DNA from: Halogranum rubrum
GTDB lineage: Archaea > Halobacteriota > Halobacteria > Halobacteriales > Haloferacaceae
NCBI RefSeq assembly: GCF_900114455.1
Contig: NZ_FOTC01000001.1
Location: 1,203,058-1,267,057 of the forward strand
Length of the DNA stretch: 64,000 bases
Direction: 5' to 3'
Numbering within the stretch: the first letter of the stretch is position 1; every line of letters begins with the position of its first letter. Shown piece after piece: positions 42,028-50,885 of the stretch. Below the pieces are notes generated by a model. That model was given only the letters and a program-made list of their open reading frames with translations, did no database searches and was not told the DNA's origin. The translations under genes and the position numbers were made by a program.

Positions 42028-43641
42028 ATGTCAGAAGATGGCACCCCACACATGAAGCGGAGACGGTTCCTACAGGCAACGAGCGCGCTCGGTCTCGCCG
42101 GTGCGATGAGCGGTGTCGCATCCGCGACACCCGGTCGAAACCCCGGTCCGAAAGACGACGAGATGCTCGTCGGTATCGCAAACGACGGTGAGAAAATCGG
42201 CAAGCGCGCTCGGAAGATCAAGCGCAAGCTGAAGAAGAAGTACTCGATTACGGTCGACCTGCGACACAGCAACGAGAAGCTCCGGTACGTCGCGCTGAAA
42301 CCGCAGGAAGCGCTCTCGGAGAAGGACCGTTCGAAAATCGAGAAGCGACTGAAGAAGTTCGACCGCGTCAAGTACGTCGAGCGAAACGAGACGCTCAGCT
42401 CGATGCTCACGCCGAACGACCCGCAGTACGGCCAGCAGTACGCCCCACAACTCGTCAACGCCGACAGCGCGTGGGACACGACGCTCGGGTCGTCCTCGGT
42501 CACTATCGCCGTCGTCGACACCGGTGCTCAGTACGACCACCCGGACCTCTCCGGAAGCTACGCGTCGAACCCCGGCTACGACTTCGCCGACAGTGACAGC
42601 GACCCGTACCCGGACGTACCGTCCGACGAGTACCACGGAACACACGTCTCCGGCATCGCCGGTGGCGTCACCGACAACGGGACGGGTACCTCGGGTATCA
42701 GCAACTCCACGCTCATCAACGGACGCGCCCTCGACGAGACCGGCCGCGGGTCGACCTCCGACATCGCCGACGCCGTCGAGTGGGCCGCAGACCAGGGTGC
42801 CGACGTCATCAACCTCTCGCTCGGTGGCGGTGGCTACACGAGCACGATGAAGAACGCGGTCACCTACGCGACGAACCAGGGTTCGCTCGTCGTCGCCGCC
42901 GCCGGGAACAACGGTACCGGCAGCGTCTCCTATCCGGCCGCTTACAGCGAGTGTCTCGCCGTCTCCGCACTCGACCCCGACGAGTCGCTCGCCGACTACT
43001 CCCAGTACGGTAGCGAAATCGAACTCGCCGCACCCGGGACGAACGTCCTCGCGACGACCACCGAAGCACGCGGCTCCTACGAGCAGCTCTCGGGGACGTC
43101 GATGGCGACGCCCGTCGTCTCCGGCGTCGCGGGTCTCGCACTCGCACAGTGGGACCTCAACAACGCGGAACTGCGTGACCACCTCAAGGCCACGGCAGTC
43201 GACGTCGGCCTCTCCAGCAACCAGCAGGGGAGCGGTCGAGTCGACGCCGCCAACGCAGTCGGGACGCAACCCGGCTCTGGCGGTGGCGACGGTGGCGATG
43301 GCGGCGACGGCGGTACTGGCGAATCGACGACGGCGACGGCGTCCGGGTCGCTCTCCAGTTCCTACGACTACGACGACTACTCCTACTCGTGGAGTTACAG
43401 CGGACCGAGCAAGGTCGTCGTCGAACTCGACGGTCCGAGCACCGCCGACTTCGACCTCTACGTCAACACGGGGACGACGTCGAACGCCTCGCCGAGCAAC
43501 TACGACTACGCGTCGACGTCGACGAACAGCCAAGAAGTCGTCACTATCGACGCCCCCGACGACTCGACGGACCTCCAGGTCGACGTCGACTCCTACTCGG
43601 GCGACGGGTCCTACGACCTGACGATCACCGAGTACCAGTAA
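42028..43641 (+). CDS. Halolysin-type secreted subtilisin protease with PPC domain
   Basis: This 537-residue Tat-exported serine protease starts with a KRRRFLQATSALG signal, followed by an inhibitor-I9-like propeptide (about 40-130) that is basic and Lys-rich. The S8 peptidase domain has D164 (VVDTGAQYD), H203 (HGTHVSG), oxyanion N294 (AAGNNG) and nucleophile S358 (SGTSMATP). A Gly/Asp linker (about 412-426) joins it to a C-terminal pre-peptidase (PPC) beta domain (YSWSYSGPSKVVVELDGPS...DFDLYV). Halolysins degrade extracellular protein at high salt and self-process outside the cell. All catalytic residues are intact. A strong AT-rich promoter precedes it. Confidence 0.95.
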   Translation: MSEDGTPHMKRRRFLQATSALGLAGAMSGVASATPGRNPGPKDDEMLVGIANDGEKIGKRARKIKRKLKKKYSITVDLRHSNEKLRYVALKPQEALSEKDRSKIEKRLKKFDRVKYVERNETLSSMLTPNDPQYGQQYAPQLVNADSAWDTTLGSSSVTIAVVDTGAQYDHPDLSGSYASNPGYDFADSDSDPYPDVPSDEYHGTHVSGIAGGVTDNGTGTSGISNSTLINGRALDETGRGSTSDIADAVEWAADQGADVINLSLGGGGYTSTMKNAVTYATNQGSLVVAAAGNNGTGSVSYPAAYSECLAVSALDPDESLADYSQYGSEIELAAPGTNVLATTTEARGSYEQLSGTSMATPVVSGVAGLALAQWDLNNAELRDHLKATAVDVGLSSNQQGSGRVDAANAVGTQPGSGGGDGGDGGDGGTGESTTATASGSLSSSYDYDDYSYSWSYSGPSKVVVELDGPSTADFDLYVNTGTTSNASPSNYDYASTSTNSQEVVTIDAPDDSTDLQVDVDSYSGDGSYDLTITEYQ

Positions 43642-43879
43642 GCGACCCGCGCGACACACTGTCAACCCGCCTGCCGCTTTCCTTTGGCCGGTAGCTTCTT
43701 ACACGGTTAGACGGTTCACTCGATAGTTGGCCCGTGGACTTTTCCTCGTTCCGAGAGTCGTCGCCAATAATGAATGCCTGCGTGAGATGGTCGATACCGG
43801 GTCACCGTCCGGTTGTGACGAGGAGTTACTCGATGCGAGCGTCTGAACACACCGCCGAAGACAGCACGGGAAGTGGTCG

Positions 43880-46210
43880 ATGGTAGAACACACCCGGACG
43901 CTCGGCTTCAAGGTCGCGTTCGCACTGGGTCTCGGGACGATGATTGCGGCAGGTATCTTCTCACTCTCTGGGAAGGCTGTCGCGTCTGTCGGCAGTAGTG
44001 CCGTCATCGCGTTCGTCATCGCCGCAGTCGTCGCAGCTATCACAGCGGCCTCCTACTCGGAGTTCGCCTCGATCTACTCCGAAAACGGCGGTGGCTACCT
44101 CTTCTCGTCACGGACCTTCGACAACAGTCTGTTACTGTACGCAATCGGCGCGTCCCTGTTCATGGGGTACTCCGCGACGACGGCGTTCTACCTCGGGACG
44201 ATGGACCACTGGGTGACGGAGTTCGTCCTCCCGCCCGCGTTCGGTCTCGTCGGAATGAGCGACGTACACGTCCCGCACGGTATCTTCGGTGTCCTCACCG
44301 CAATCGGCCTCGGCTATCTCAACGCACAGGGAACCGAAGAGAGCGGAACGTTCCAAGTCCTCATCACTGGGGCGAAAGTCGCTGTTCTGTTCGCGTTCAT
44401 CGGCGGCGCGTTCGTCTACGCCGGACCGACGGCGGCCGTCGGGAACTTCACGAGCGACTTCGTCTTCGACAAGCCCGGAGAGATAATCTCCGTGGCGGCA
44501 CTCGCGTTCATCACCTTCTTCGGCTTCTCGGCTATCGCCGCCTCTGCGGGCGAGATTATCGAGCCACGCGAGACGGTTCCGAAAGCCATCGCTGCCAGTA
44601 TCGTGACGGTCACCATCCTCTACACGTTCGTCATCGTCGCGATGGTCAACGCGCCTGTCGGTAACGAAGTCCTCCAGCAGGGCGAGACGGCGATGGGGAA
44701 AGTGGCCGCCTCCTTCCTCGGCAGTCCGGGACAGGCGCTCATCGTCGCCGGGGCCATCTTCAGCATGGTGTCGGCCTCGAACGCCAGTATCCTCGCCGCC
44801 TCCAGTATCGGAGACCTGATGGCCCAGCGCGGGCAGGCCCCGCGACGCCTCTCGCGGATTCACCCCGAGTACAACACGCCGATCTGGAGTATCGTAACCT
44901 GTACGGGTGCAATCGTCGCACTCATCGTCGTCTTCGTCGCACTCTTCCCGGCCGGTGAGGGTGGGATTCCCGGACCGAATCTGGGACTGGAAGCGCTGAC
45001 TGGCTTCGCAAACCTCAACCTGCTCATCCCGCTGTCGGTCGTCAACGCCGCGCTCATCCTCTCCCGCCGGCGCTTCCCAGACATCGACCGGCCGTTCAAA
45101 GTTCCAGCAGTGCCGTTCCTCCCGATTCTCGGTATCCTCGCGAACCTCGCACTCGTCGTGACGCTTCCGCTCGAAGGAATCGTCATCGGCGTCGCAATCG
45201 AAGCCGTCCTCGTCGGCGCCTACCTCGTGTGGGGCGGCGCACCCGAGTCCGACGACATCGTCGAGAAGACGACGCCCGCCCACACCCTCAACAGTCATCT
45301 GTCGACGCCGGCGGATGGCGAAGACGCCAGTGTCTCGACGGCGGACCGTTACACCGTCCTCGTCCCCGTCTCTCGGCCGCACAGCGCGAAGGCGCACGCC
45401 CGACTCGCGGACGCCATCGCCCGTCGGTACGACGACAACCCGGTCGTGAAGCTCCTCACCGTCACACAGAGTCCCGAACAGACAGAGCAACGAGCACTCA
45501 ACAACGTAGCGGCGAAACGAGCCGAGCGCATCATCGAGGAACTCGGTGAACTCGAAGGCGAACTCGCGTCCGAGATCGTCGTCGAGGGCCACATCAGTCG
45601 AGACGTCGCCTTCGACATTCTCTCGACCGCCCGCGACGACCAAGTCGACCGAATCGTGATGGGGTATCCACGAGACCATCCCGACATCGCCGAAGAGGTC
45701 GAGTACGATGCGCCTTGTGACGTCCTCTTCGCCGGTGGGTTCGACCAGACGCGTTCGCTCGACAGTCTCACCATCGGTGCCGGTGGAGGGCCTCACCACG
45801 AAGGTCTCCTCTCGCTCGCCAGTTCACTCGCGGACGGTGGCACGCGAATCCACGTCGTCGACGCCGACCCGATCGGTGACAGCGGAACGGCCGAAGACCT
45901 CGACAGCACGCTCGCTGCCTTCGACGACCGGTCGAACATCGAGGTCCACGACGCCGTGACCGAAGACATCGCCGGAACGCTCGTCGACGTCGCCGACGAG
46001 ACGAACAGCGTCCTCGCAGTCGGCGCATCACGCAACCGAGTGCTCCGACGGTGGGTGTTCGGCAGTACGGCAGACCGCGTCGTCCGGCGCGCCAAAGAGC
46101 GTGACGTCCCGGTACTCGTCTACGCCCGCTCGACGGGTCTCCCCGGTCGAGTCGAGTCCGCGCTGTTCACACCGTACCGTTACGCACTCAAGGTCAAGGC
46201 GCGAGCATGA
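43880..46210 (+). CDS. APC-family permease fused to two universal stress domains (second copy type)
   Basis: The 776-residue protein has an APC transporter (about 1-450) with the first-helix motif GLGTMIAAGIFSLSG, where the family's second Gly-Ala pair reads Ala-Ala, and about 12 membrane segments. Cytosolic Usp-like domains follow at about 490-620 and 625-770. The second ends in GASRNRVLRRWVFGSTADRVV, the full ATP-binding G-x2-G-x9-G(S/T) pattern. It is only distantly similar to the fusion at 23603-25813, so the two probably carry different substrates. Its stop overlaps the CPA1 antiporter start by 4 bp (ATGA). Confidence 0.92.
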   Translation: MVEHTRTLGFKVAFALGLGTMIAAGIFSLSGKAVASVGSSAVIAFVIAAVVAAITAASYSEFASIYSENGGGYLFSSRTFDNSLLLYAIGASLFMGYSATTAFYLGTMDHWVTEFVLPPAFGLVGMSDVHVPHGIFGVLTAIGLGYLNAQGTEESGTFQVLITGAKVAVLFAFIGGAFVYAGPTAAVGNFTSDFVFDKPGEIISVAALAFITFFGFSAIAASAGEIIEPRETVPKAIAASIVTVTILYTFVIVAMVNAPVGNEVLQQGETAMGKVAASFLGSPGQALIVAGAIFSMVSASNASILAASSIGDLMAQRGQAPRRLSRIHPEYNTPIWSIVTCTGAIVALIVVFVALFPAGEGGIPGPNLGLEALTGFANLNLLIPLSVVNAALILSRRRFPDIDRPFKVPAVPFLPILGILANLALVVTLPLEGIVIGVAIEAVLVGAYLVWGGAPESDDIVEKTTPAHTLNSHLSTPADGEDASVSTADRYTVLVPVSRPHSAKAHARLADAIARRYDDNPVVKLLTVTQSPEQTEQRALNNVAAKRAERIIEELGELEGELASEIVVEGHISRDVAFDILSTARDDQVDRIVMGYPRDHPDIAEEVEYDAPCDVLFAGGFDQTRSLDSLTIGAGGGPHHEGLLSLASSLADGGTRIHVVDADPIGDSGTAEDLDSTLAAFDDRSNIEVHDAVTEDIAGTLVDVADETNSVLAVGASRNRVLRRWVFGSTADRVVRRAKERDVPVLVYARSTGLPGRVESALFTPYRYALKVKARA

Positions 46211-47964
46211 TTGCAGCCGAAGGCGGGACGGCGGTCGTCGACCAACTCATCGTCCTGCTCTCGGTATTCCTCATCGCAAGCGCCGTCGGGACGCTCGTCG
46301 CCAAAATCGGCCGATTCCCGTACACGATTGCACTGCTGCTCGCCGGACTAGTGGTGTCGATTATCGTCGCCGTCTACGACATCGGTATCGTCGAGACGCT
46401 GTTCGTCGAAGAGCTCCAACTCTCACACGACCTCATCCTCCTCGTCTTGCTACCCGCGCTCCTCTTCGAGGGGGCGGCGACGACGGACCTCGAACGGCTC
46501 AGACGGAACCTCGTACCCATCCTCACGTTGGCGGTACCCGGACTCCTCGTCTCGGTGGCGCTCTTGGGTTTCGTCGGGACGTACGCGTTCAACTTCTCGT
46601 TGCTCGTGTCGCTGCTCTTCGCGTCGATGGTGCTCCCGACGGACCCCGTCTCCGTCCTCGCGTTGTTCGAAGAACTCGGGGCACCCGACCGACTGTCGGT
46701 CCTCGTCGAGGGTGAGAGTCTCATCAACGACGGGGTCGGTGTCGTCGTCTTCTCGACGCTGCTTGCGCTCTTGGTCAACGGGTCGACCCCGGCGTCGCTC
46801 CTCGAACCCGCGAAGGCGGCCGAGGTAGCCGCCGAACTCGTCGTCGTGAGTCTCGGTGGCCTTGTCGTCGGACTTGTCACGGGGTATGCGGTGTACAGTG
46901 TGATGGTCAATCTCGACGAACAGATGACCGAGATCGTCTTGACCATCGTCCTCGCCTACGGGAGCTTCATCCTCGCAGAGCACTATCTCCACGTTTCGGG
47001 CGTCATCGCCTGCGTGGTTGCCGGACTCTTCATCGGCAATCAGGGTGCGGAGTACGCCATGAGCCCTCGGACGAAGATTTCGGTGTTCAACACGTGGGAG
47101 ACCGCAGCGTTCCTCGTCAACACCTTTATTTTCATCGCTATCGGCGTCGGAACACCGATTCCGCAACTCGTCGAGAACTGGCAACTCATCGTCGGCGGTA
47201 TCGTCTTCGTCATTCTCGCGCGGGCGGCAATCGTCTATCCCTTCACGATGCTGCTCAACCTCCGTAAGCACATCAACATCCCACTGTCCTACCAACACGT
47301 CATGGTCTGGGGCGGGTTACACGCCTCCATCCCGATTGCGTTGGTGCTCGGTCTCCAGACAGAGGCTCCGGCCGGGGTCCCGACGGCAGAACTGAAGGCG
47401 ATGGTTTTCGGCATCGCTGCGTTCTCGCTCGTCGTGCAAGGACTGACGATGAAGAAGCTCCTCTCCCGACTCGGTATCGTCACTCGGACGCAAACCGAGG
47501 AGTTGTACGAACTGCTCGTCGGCCGGGCACGCGCCGTCGACGCCGCACTCGACTCCGCCGAGCGTCTCCACGCGAGCGGTGACATCCCGGCGAACGTCCT
47601 CGACGACTTCGAGGCCGAGTACGGGCGTGAGAAAGAGGACCTCAACGAGGCGATTTCGGCGTTGCTCCGAGACAACCCGGAGCTTCGACACGAACAGCTC
47701 CTGATGGGCGAGCGACGTGTCCTCCAAGAGGAGAAGAGCGCGCTCATGGACGCGACTCGGTCCGGTGTCATCGCAAGCGACGTCGGCGAGCGACTCATGG
47801 AAGAGGTCGACTTGAAACTCGACCGGGTTCGCTCGGGGGAGAGCACGGCCCGCCGCGACGAGGAGGGGTACACCGAATCGTGGCGACAGCAAGCCGCCGA
47901 GTTCGGACTCGACGCGGACGTGCGTATCGACGACGACGACAGAGAGGCACAGTCTGGCGGATAG
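46207..47964 (+). CDS. CPA1-family Na+/H+ antiporter
   Basis: This 585-residue cation:proton antiporter has about 12 membrane segments in the first 420 residues. It has MVLPTDPVSVLALF in the discontinuous helix and EGESLINDGVGVVVF, the Asn-Asp motif that binds Na+ and H+ in NhaP/NHE relatives. The C-terminal soluble tail (about 430-585) is acidic and helical, a typical regulatory region. It is translated from the same mRNA as the APC-Usp permease, suggesting that amine or amino-acid transport and Na+/pH homeostasis are regulated together. Confidence 0.93.
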   Translation: MIAAEGGTAVVDQLIVLLSVFLIASAVGTLVAKIGRFPYTIALLLAGLVVSIIVAVYDIGIVETLFVEELQLSHDLILLVLLPALLFEGAATTDLERLRRNLVPILTLAVPGLLVSVALLGFVGTYAFNFSLLVSLLFASMVLPTDPVSVLALFEELGAPDRLSVLVEGESLINDGVGVVVFSTLLALLVNGSTPASLLEPAKAAEVAAELVVVSLGGLVVGLVTGYAVYSVMVNLDEQMTEIVLTIVLAYGSFILAEHYLHVSGVIACVVAGLFIGNQGAEYAMSPRTKISVFNTWETAAFLVNTFIFIAIGVGTPIPQLVENWQLIVGGIVFVILARAAIVYPFTMLLNLRKHINIPLSYQHVMVWGGLHASIPIALVLGLQTEAPAGVPTAELKAMVFGIAAFSLVVQGLTMKKLLSRLGIVTRTQTEELYELLVGRARAVDAALDSAERLHASGDIPANVLDDFEAEYGREKEDLNEAISALLRDNPELRHEQLLMGERRVLQEEKSALMDATRSGVIASDVGERLMEEVDLKLDRVRSGESTARRDEEGYTESWRQQAAEFGLDADVRIDDDDREAQSGG

Positions 47965-48082
47965 GAGACGGCAGGTTCCGTTCACCTTCCCGTCGGTGGT
48001 CCACCTACCGCCGGCGAACGCCTGTGCACCGCAGTAGAGAGACCGGCAAAGGCCCTTGTTCTCACCAAGCGTCCGAGACGCT

Positions 48083-48814
48083 ATGCGAAGAGAGTCCCGA
48101 GTCGGCCGACGCGACGTCCTCGCACTCGGTGCTGCCAGTCTCGCTGGTCTGGCAGGGTGTCTCGGTGGTGAACGTGACGGAAGTGGCGAGAGTGGCGGCA
48201 GTACTGCAACCACCGGCGAGAGTAGCAAAAACACCGACATCACACAGTCGCTGTCGACGCACGCGGCGGCGACAGACCTCGAATCCCAGCCGATTCGTGG
48301 ACCAGACCCACTCGACGCGACGGCGACGATAATCGCCTTCGAGGACCCCTCGTGCACGCGGTGTCGAGCGTTCGAACAGAACGTCGTTCCCAAACTCGAA
48401 TCGGATATCGAGTCGGGCACACTCTCGTTCGTCTCGCGAACGTACCCCGTGGTCTACCAGTGGGGAAAGCCGGCGGTACAAGCACTCGAAGCGACCTTCA
48501 ACCGAGACGAGGCGGCGTACTGGGGACTGTTCTCCCATTACTTCGAGGAGCAAGACGCCTTCTCTACGGAGAACGTCCTCGACCGAACGCGAACGTGGCT
48601 CGCAAGGAACACCGACCTCGACGCAGAGGCTATCGTCGCCGACGCCAAGGCGAAGGCGTTCGACGACGCGGTGCAAGCGGACCTCGCTGCTGGTGACGAA
48701 GCCGGTGCCAACGGTGTGACGCCGTCGCTGTTTCTCTTTCGAGACGGCCAGTATCGGACGACCGCTCGGGGAAGCGTCAGCTACGACGTCATCGCCAACA
48801 CACTCGAACTATGA
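48083..48814 (+). CDS. DsbA-family thioredoxin-fold lipoprotein
   Basis: This 243-residue extracellular thiol-disulfide protein has a Tat lipoprotein signal (GRRDVLALGAAS...LAGC, lipid Cys C26) and a Ser/Gly tether to about residue 55. The thioredoxin domain carries the active-site CTRC (C91, C94), a helical insertion and a TP (cis-Pro) loop in NGVTPSLFLF. The domain matches DsbA/DSBA-like proteins (Thioredoxin_4). It overlaps the next gene by 4 bp (ATGA), which encodes a membrane protein with a CxxC motif. Together they look like a disulfide-forming or reducing pair. Confidence 0.9.
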   Translation: MRRESRVGRRDVLALGAASLAGLAGCLGGERDGSGESGGSTATTGESSKNTDITQSLSTHAAATDLESQPIRGPDPLDATATIIAFEDPSCTRCRAFEQNVVPKLESDIESGTLSFVSRTYPVVYQWGKPAVQALEATFNRDEAAYWGLFSHYFEEQDAFSTENVLDRTRTWLARNTDLDAEAIVADAKAKAFDDAVQADLAAGDEAGANGVTPSLFLFRDGQYRTTARGSVSYDVIANTLEL

Positions 48815-49422
48815 CCGTCACGCTCGGGAAGGTGAAGTTGCCGACGACCGGTGCCGACTGGCGGTTGACGGCGCGAACAGCACGACTGGTGTTGACGATT
48901 CCCCGCTACGCGCTCGTCGGTCTCGTGGCCGCTATCACCGCGCTCTCGCTGTTCGTCCTCACGCAGAACCTCGAACTCGTCGGCGACGTGGTTATCGGCG
49001 GGAGTTTGCCAGTGTCGAACCGACTCCGAATCCTCGTCGGTCTCTTCCCCTTCCTCGGGACGTCGTTCAGTCTCCTCGCGGGACTCGCCGTCGTCGTCAT
49101 CGCCCTGCTAGTCGGTGTCGATGTTGCGATGGTCGCGTACCACTTCCGCGAACACGGTCTCTCCACGCGTGAGAGCAGCGGGAGCGCCGTCGGCGTCGTC
49201 CTCGGGACGCTCGGCGCTGGCTGTGCGGCCTGCGGGTCGGTGCTCCTCGCCGGCCTGCTCTCGCTGTTCGGTGCATCCGGTCTGCTCCTCTTGCTCCCGT
49301 TCGAAGGACTGGAGTTCTCACTCCTCGCGTTGATTCCACTCGTTCTCTCGATGTACTGGATTGCCGACGGGATGCGCGGCGGGGAGATAAACGGCTGTCC
49401 GGTCGACATCGGAAAGCGATAG
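48811..49422 (+). CDS. Membrane protein with CxxC motif, partner of the DsbA-like lipoprotein
   Basis: This 203-residue protein has about five hydrophobic segments. One of them carries GAGCAACGS, with C138 and C141 embedded in the membrane. This arrangement is reminiscent of DsbB/VKOR/DsbD-type partners that exchange electrons with periplasmic thioredoxin-fold proteins, although the sequence does not match those families in detail. The 4-bp overlap with the DsbA-like gene implies fixed stoichiometry. The last Cys (GCPVDI) near the C-terminus is a further candidate. The function is inferred from context only. Confidence 0.75.
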   Translation: MTVTLGKVKLPTTGADWRLTARTARLVLTIPRYALVGLVAAITALSLFVLTQNLELVGDVVIGGSLPVSNRLRILVGLFPFLGTSFSLLAGLAVVVIALLVGVDVAMVAYHFREHGLSTRESSGSAVGVVLGTLGAGCAACGSVLLAGLLSLFGASGLLLLLPFEGLEFSLLALIPLVLSMYWIADGMRGGEINGCPVDIGKR

Positions 49423-49558
49423 CTGATGGGCGAGCAGACGGCACTGGTAGCGAACACGAGACGCTGTGCCGTGCAGTCGCAGGACGCCTCGTGGCTCAGG
49501 TCAGGCCATAGGGTCGGTGGCTGCGTCTTCCGGTTTGAATCTTCAGTCATCGGCACTC

Positions 49559-49566
49559 CTTTTTCC
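49559..49566 (+). promoter_or_regulatory. TATA-like box of the second propeller lipoprotein gene
   Basis: CTTTTTCC is centred 26 nt before ATG 49588. This spacing selects 49588 rather than the earlier ATG at 49426 of the same frame. Confidence 0.4.
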
Positions 49567-49587
49567 ATCGCGACGGAAAGACAACTA

Positions 49588-50805
49588 ATGGGTTCCTCCA
49601 CCAGACGGTGCTTCTTGAAGCGCGCTTGCACATCGACGCTCGTTTCGGTGGTTGGTCTCGCAGGTTGTGCAACCACTCCGGCTCCTATCGACGGCGTCAG
49701 CGGTTCGTGGCGCACCTACCACGCCGACGACAGAAATACCGGGCACGTATCCGACCCCGGACCCAGACAGGGGGCGGTCGAGCACTGGCGGGTCGAACTT
49801 GACGAGCAAGTTGGAACACCGCCCGTCGTCGCCGGCGACACTCTCTATCTCGTCGGGTCGGGAAAGGCACGAGCACTCTCGCTTGCAACCGGCGAGCGTC
49901 GATGGGACCTCACGTTCTCCGAGACGGAGTCGTGGGACCACAATCTCAACGCACTCGCACTCGCCGACGATTCACTCCTCCACCTCGCTCCAACCGGGTC
50001 CGTTCGGTGTCTCGACGTCGAGATGGAGAGCCTCCGTTGGGAGGCCTCAGATGGATTTCATTCCGGTCCTAGCGCTACAGCAATCGTCGGGTCGGTGGCG
50101 CTCGTCGTGAACGGCGCGGTCACCGGATACGACCTCACGGACGGAACCGAACGGTGGCGACTTGAGACAGAAGGAGCGACCGGACCGCTCGTCGTCGAGG
50201 ACGGCACCGTCTTCTTCACAGATATCGACGATGGAGTCCGGGCAATCGACGCCGAAACGGGAACCGAACGGTCACACTATCCGATCGACGGAATCTCGTC
50301 GTATAGCGGGCTTTCTCTCTCGAATGGGACGCTCTACGTCTCCACCGGAGAGATACACGGCCCGCAAGGAGGTGTCGTCGCCGTCGATGTCGAGACGGGC
50401 GATCGCCTGTGGGCGGTTCACGGAGCGGACCGTGTGTATTCGACACCGACCGTCGCCGACGACGTGGTCTACGTCACCGATAGCCGAGAAAACGTCTCCG
50501 CGTTCGACGCCCGGACTGGCGAACTCCGGTGGTCTATCGGACTGTACCCGTGGTGGGAGAGCCACGGATTCTTCTCACCGAACTCACTCGACGGACCAAT
50601 CGTCACAGGAGACACGCTCTATGCCATCGACGGCGAGTCGATGCACGCTCTCGAACTCGGTACCGAGCACGACAATCTCGCTGACCGTCGGCGCTATCAA
50701 ATCGACTCGTCTCGGCTGTGGGCGGCCCCCATCGTCGTCGACCGGTTCGCGTACCTCCTCGAATCGAGGGGAGAGCGGCTGGTTGCACTCGGACCGACGG
50801 CGTGA
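49588..50805 (+). CDS. PQQ-type beta-propeller lipoprotein (second)
   Basis: This 405-residue exported protein has a lipoprotein signal (STRRCFLKRACTSTL, lipobox LAGC) and then a beta-propeller made of PQQ_2-type blades. Recurring motifs include DLTDGTERWRLETEG, DVETGDRLWAVHG and DARTGELRWSIGL. It resembles the lipoprotein at 6917-8110 in plan, but blade sequences differ, so the genes are paralogues at a distance rather than recent copies. The ligand is unknown. The codon use includes more A/T-ending codons than the neighbours, which may hint at more recent arrival. Confidence 0.83.
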   Translation: MGSSTRRCFLKRACTSTLVSVVGLAGCATTPAPIDGVSGSWRTYHADDRNTGHVSDPGPRQGAVEHWRVELDEQVGTPPVVAGDTLYLVGSGKARALSLATGERRWDLTFSETESWDHNLNALALADDSLLHLAPTGSVRCLDVEMESLRWEASDGFHSGPSATAIVGSVALVVNGAVTGYDLTDGTERWRLETEGATGPLVVEDGTVFFTDIDDGVRAIDAETGTERSHYPIDGISSYSGLSLSNGTLYVSTGEIHGPQGGVVAVDVETGDRLWAVHGADRVYSTPTVADDVVYVTDSRENVSAFDARTGELRWSIGLYPWWESHGFFSPNSLDGPIVTGDTLYAIDGESMHALELGTEHDNLADRRRYQIDSSRLWAAPIVVDRFAYLLESRGERLVALGPTA

Positions 50806-50856
50806 CGATTCTGCGAACGCGACGCCTATGAGAGCGGTCGCTCACCTGATAGCGTC

Positions 50857-50864
50857 AAAAAAAA
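50857..50864 (-). terminator. Oligo-T terminator of the EF-1 alpha gene
   Basis: Eight consecutive T bases (minus strand) lie about 22 nt after the EF-1 alpha stop, the typical archaeal terminator. Confidence 0.6.
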
Positions 50865-50885
50865 CTCGGTACTGTACCAAGACGC

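Noticed and set aside
44132-45799. 555-codon minus-strand frame opposite the APC-Usp permease
   Set aside because: It is the reverse-frame shadow of a clear transporter gene; the composition (Arg, Asp, Glu without hydrophobic core) is not that of a folded protein.
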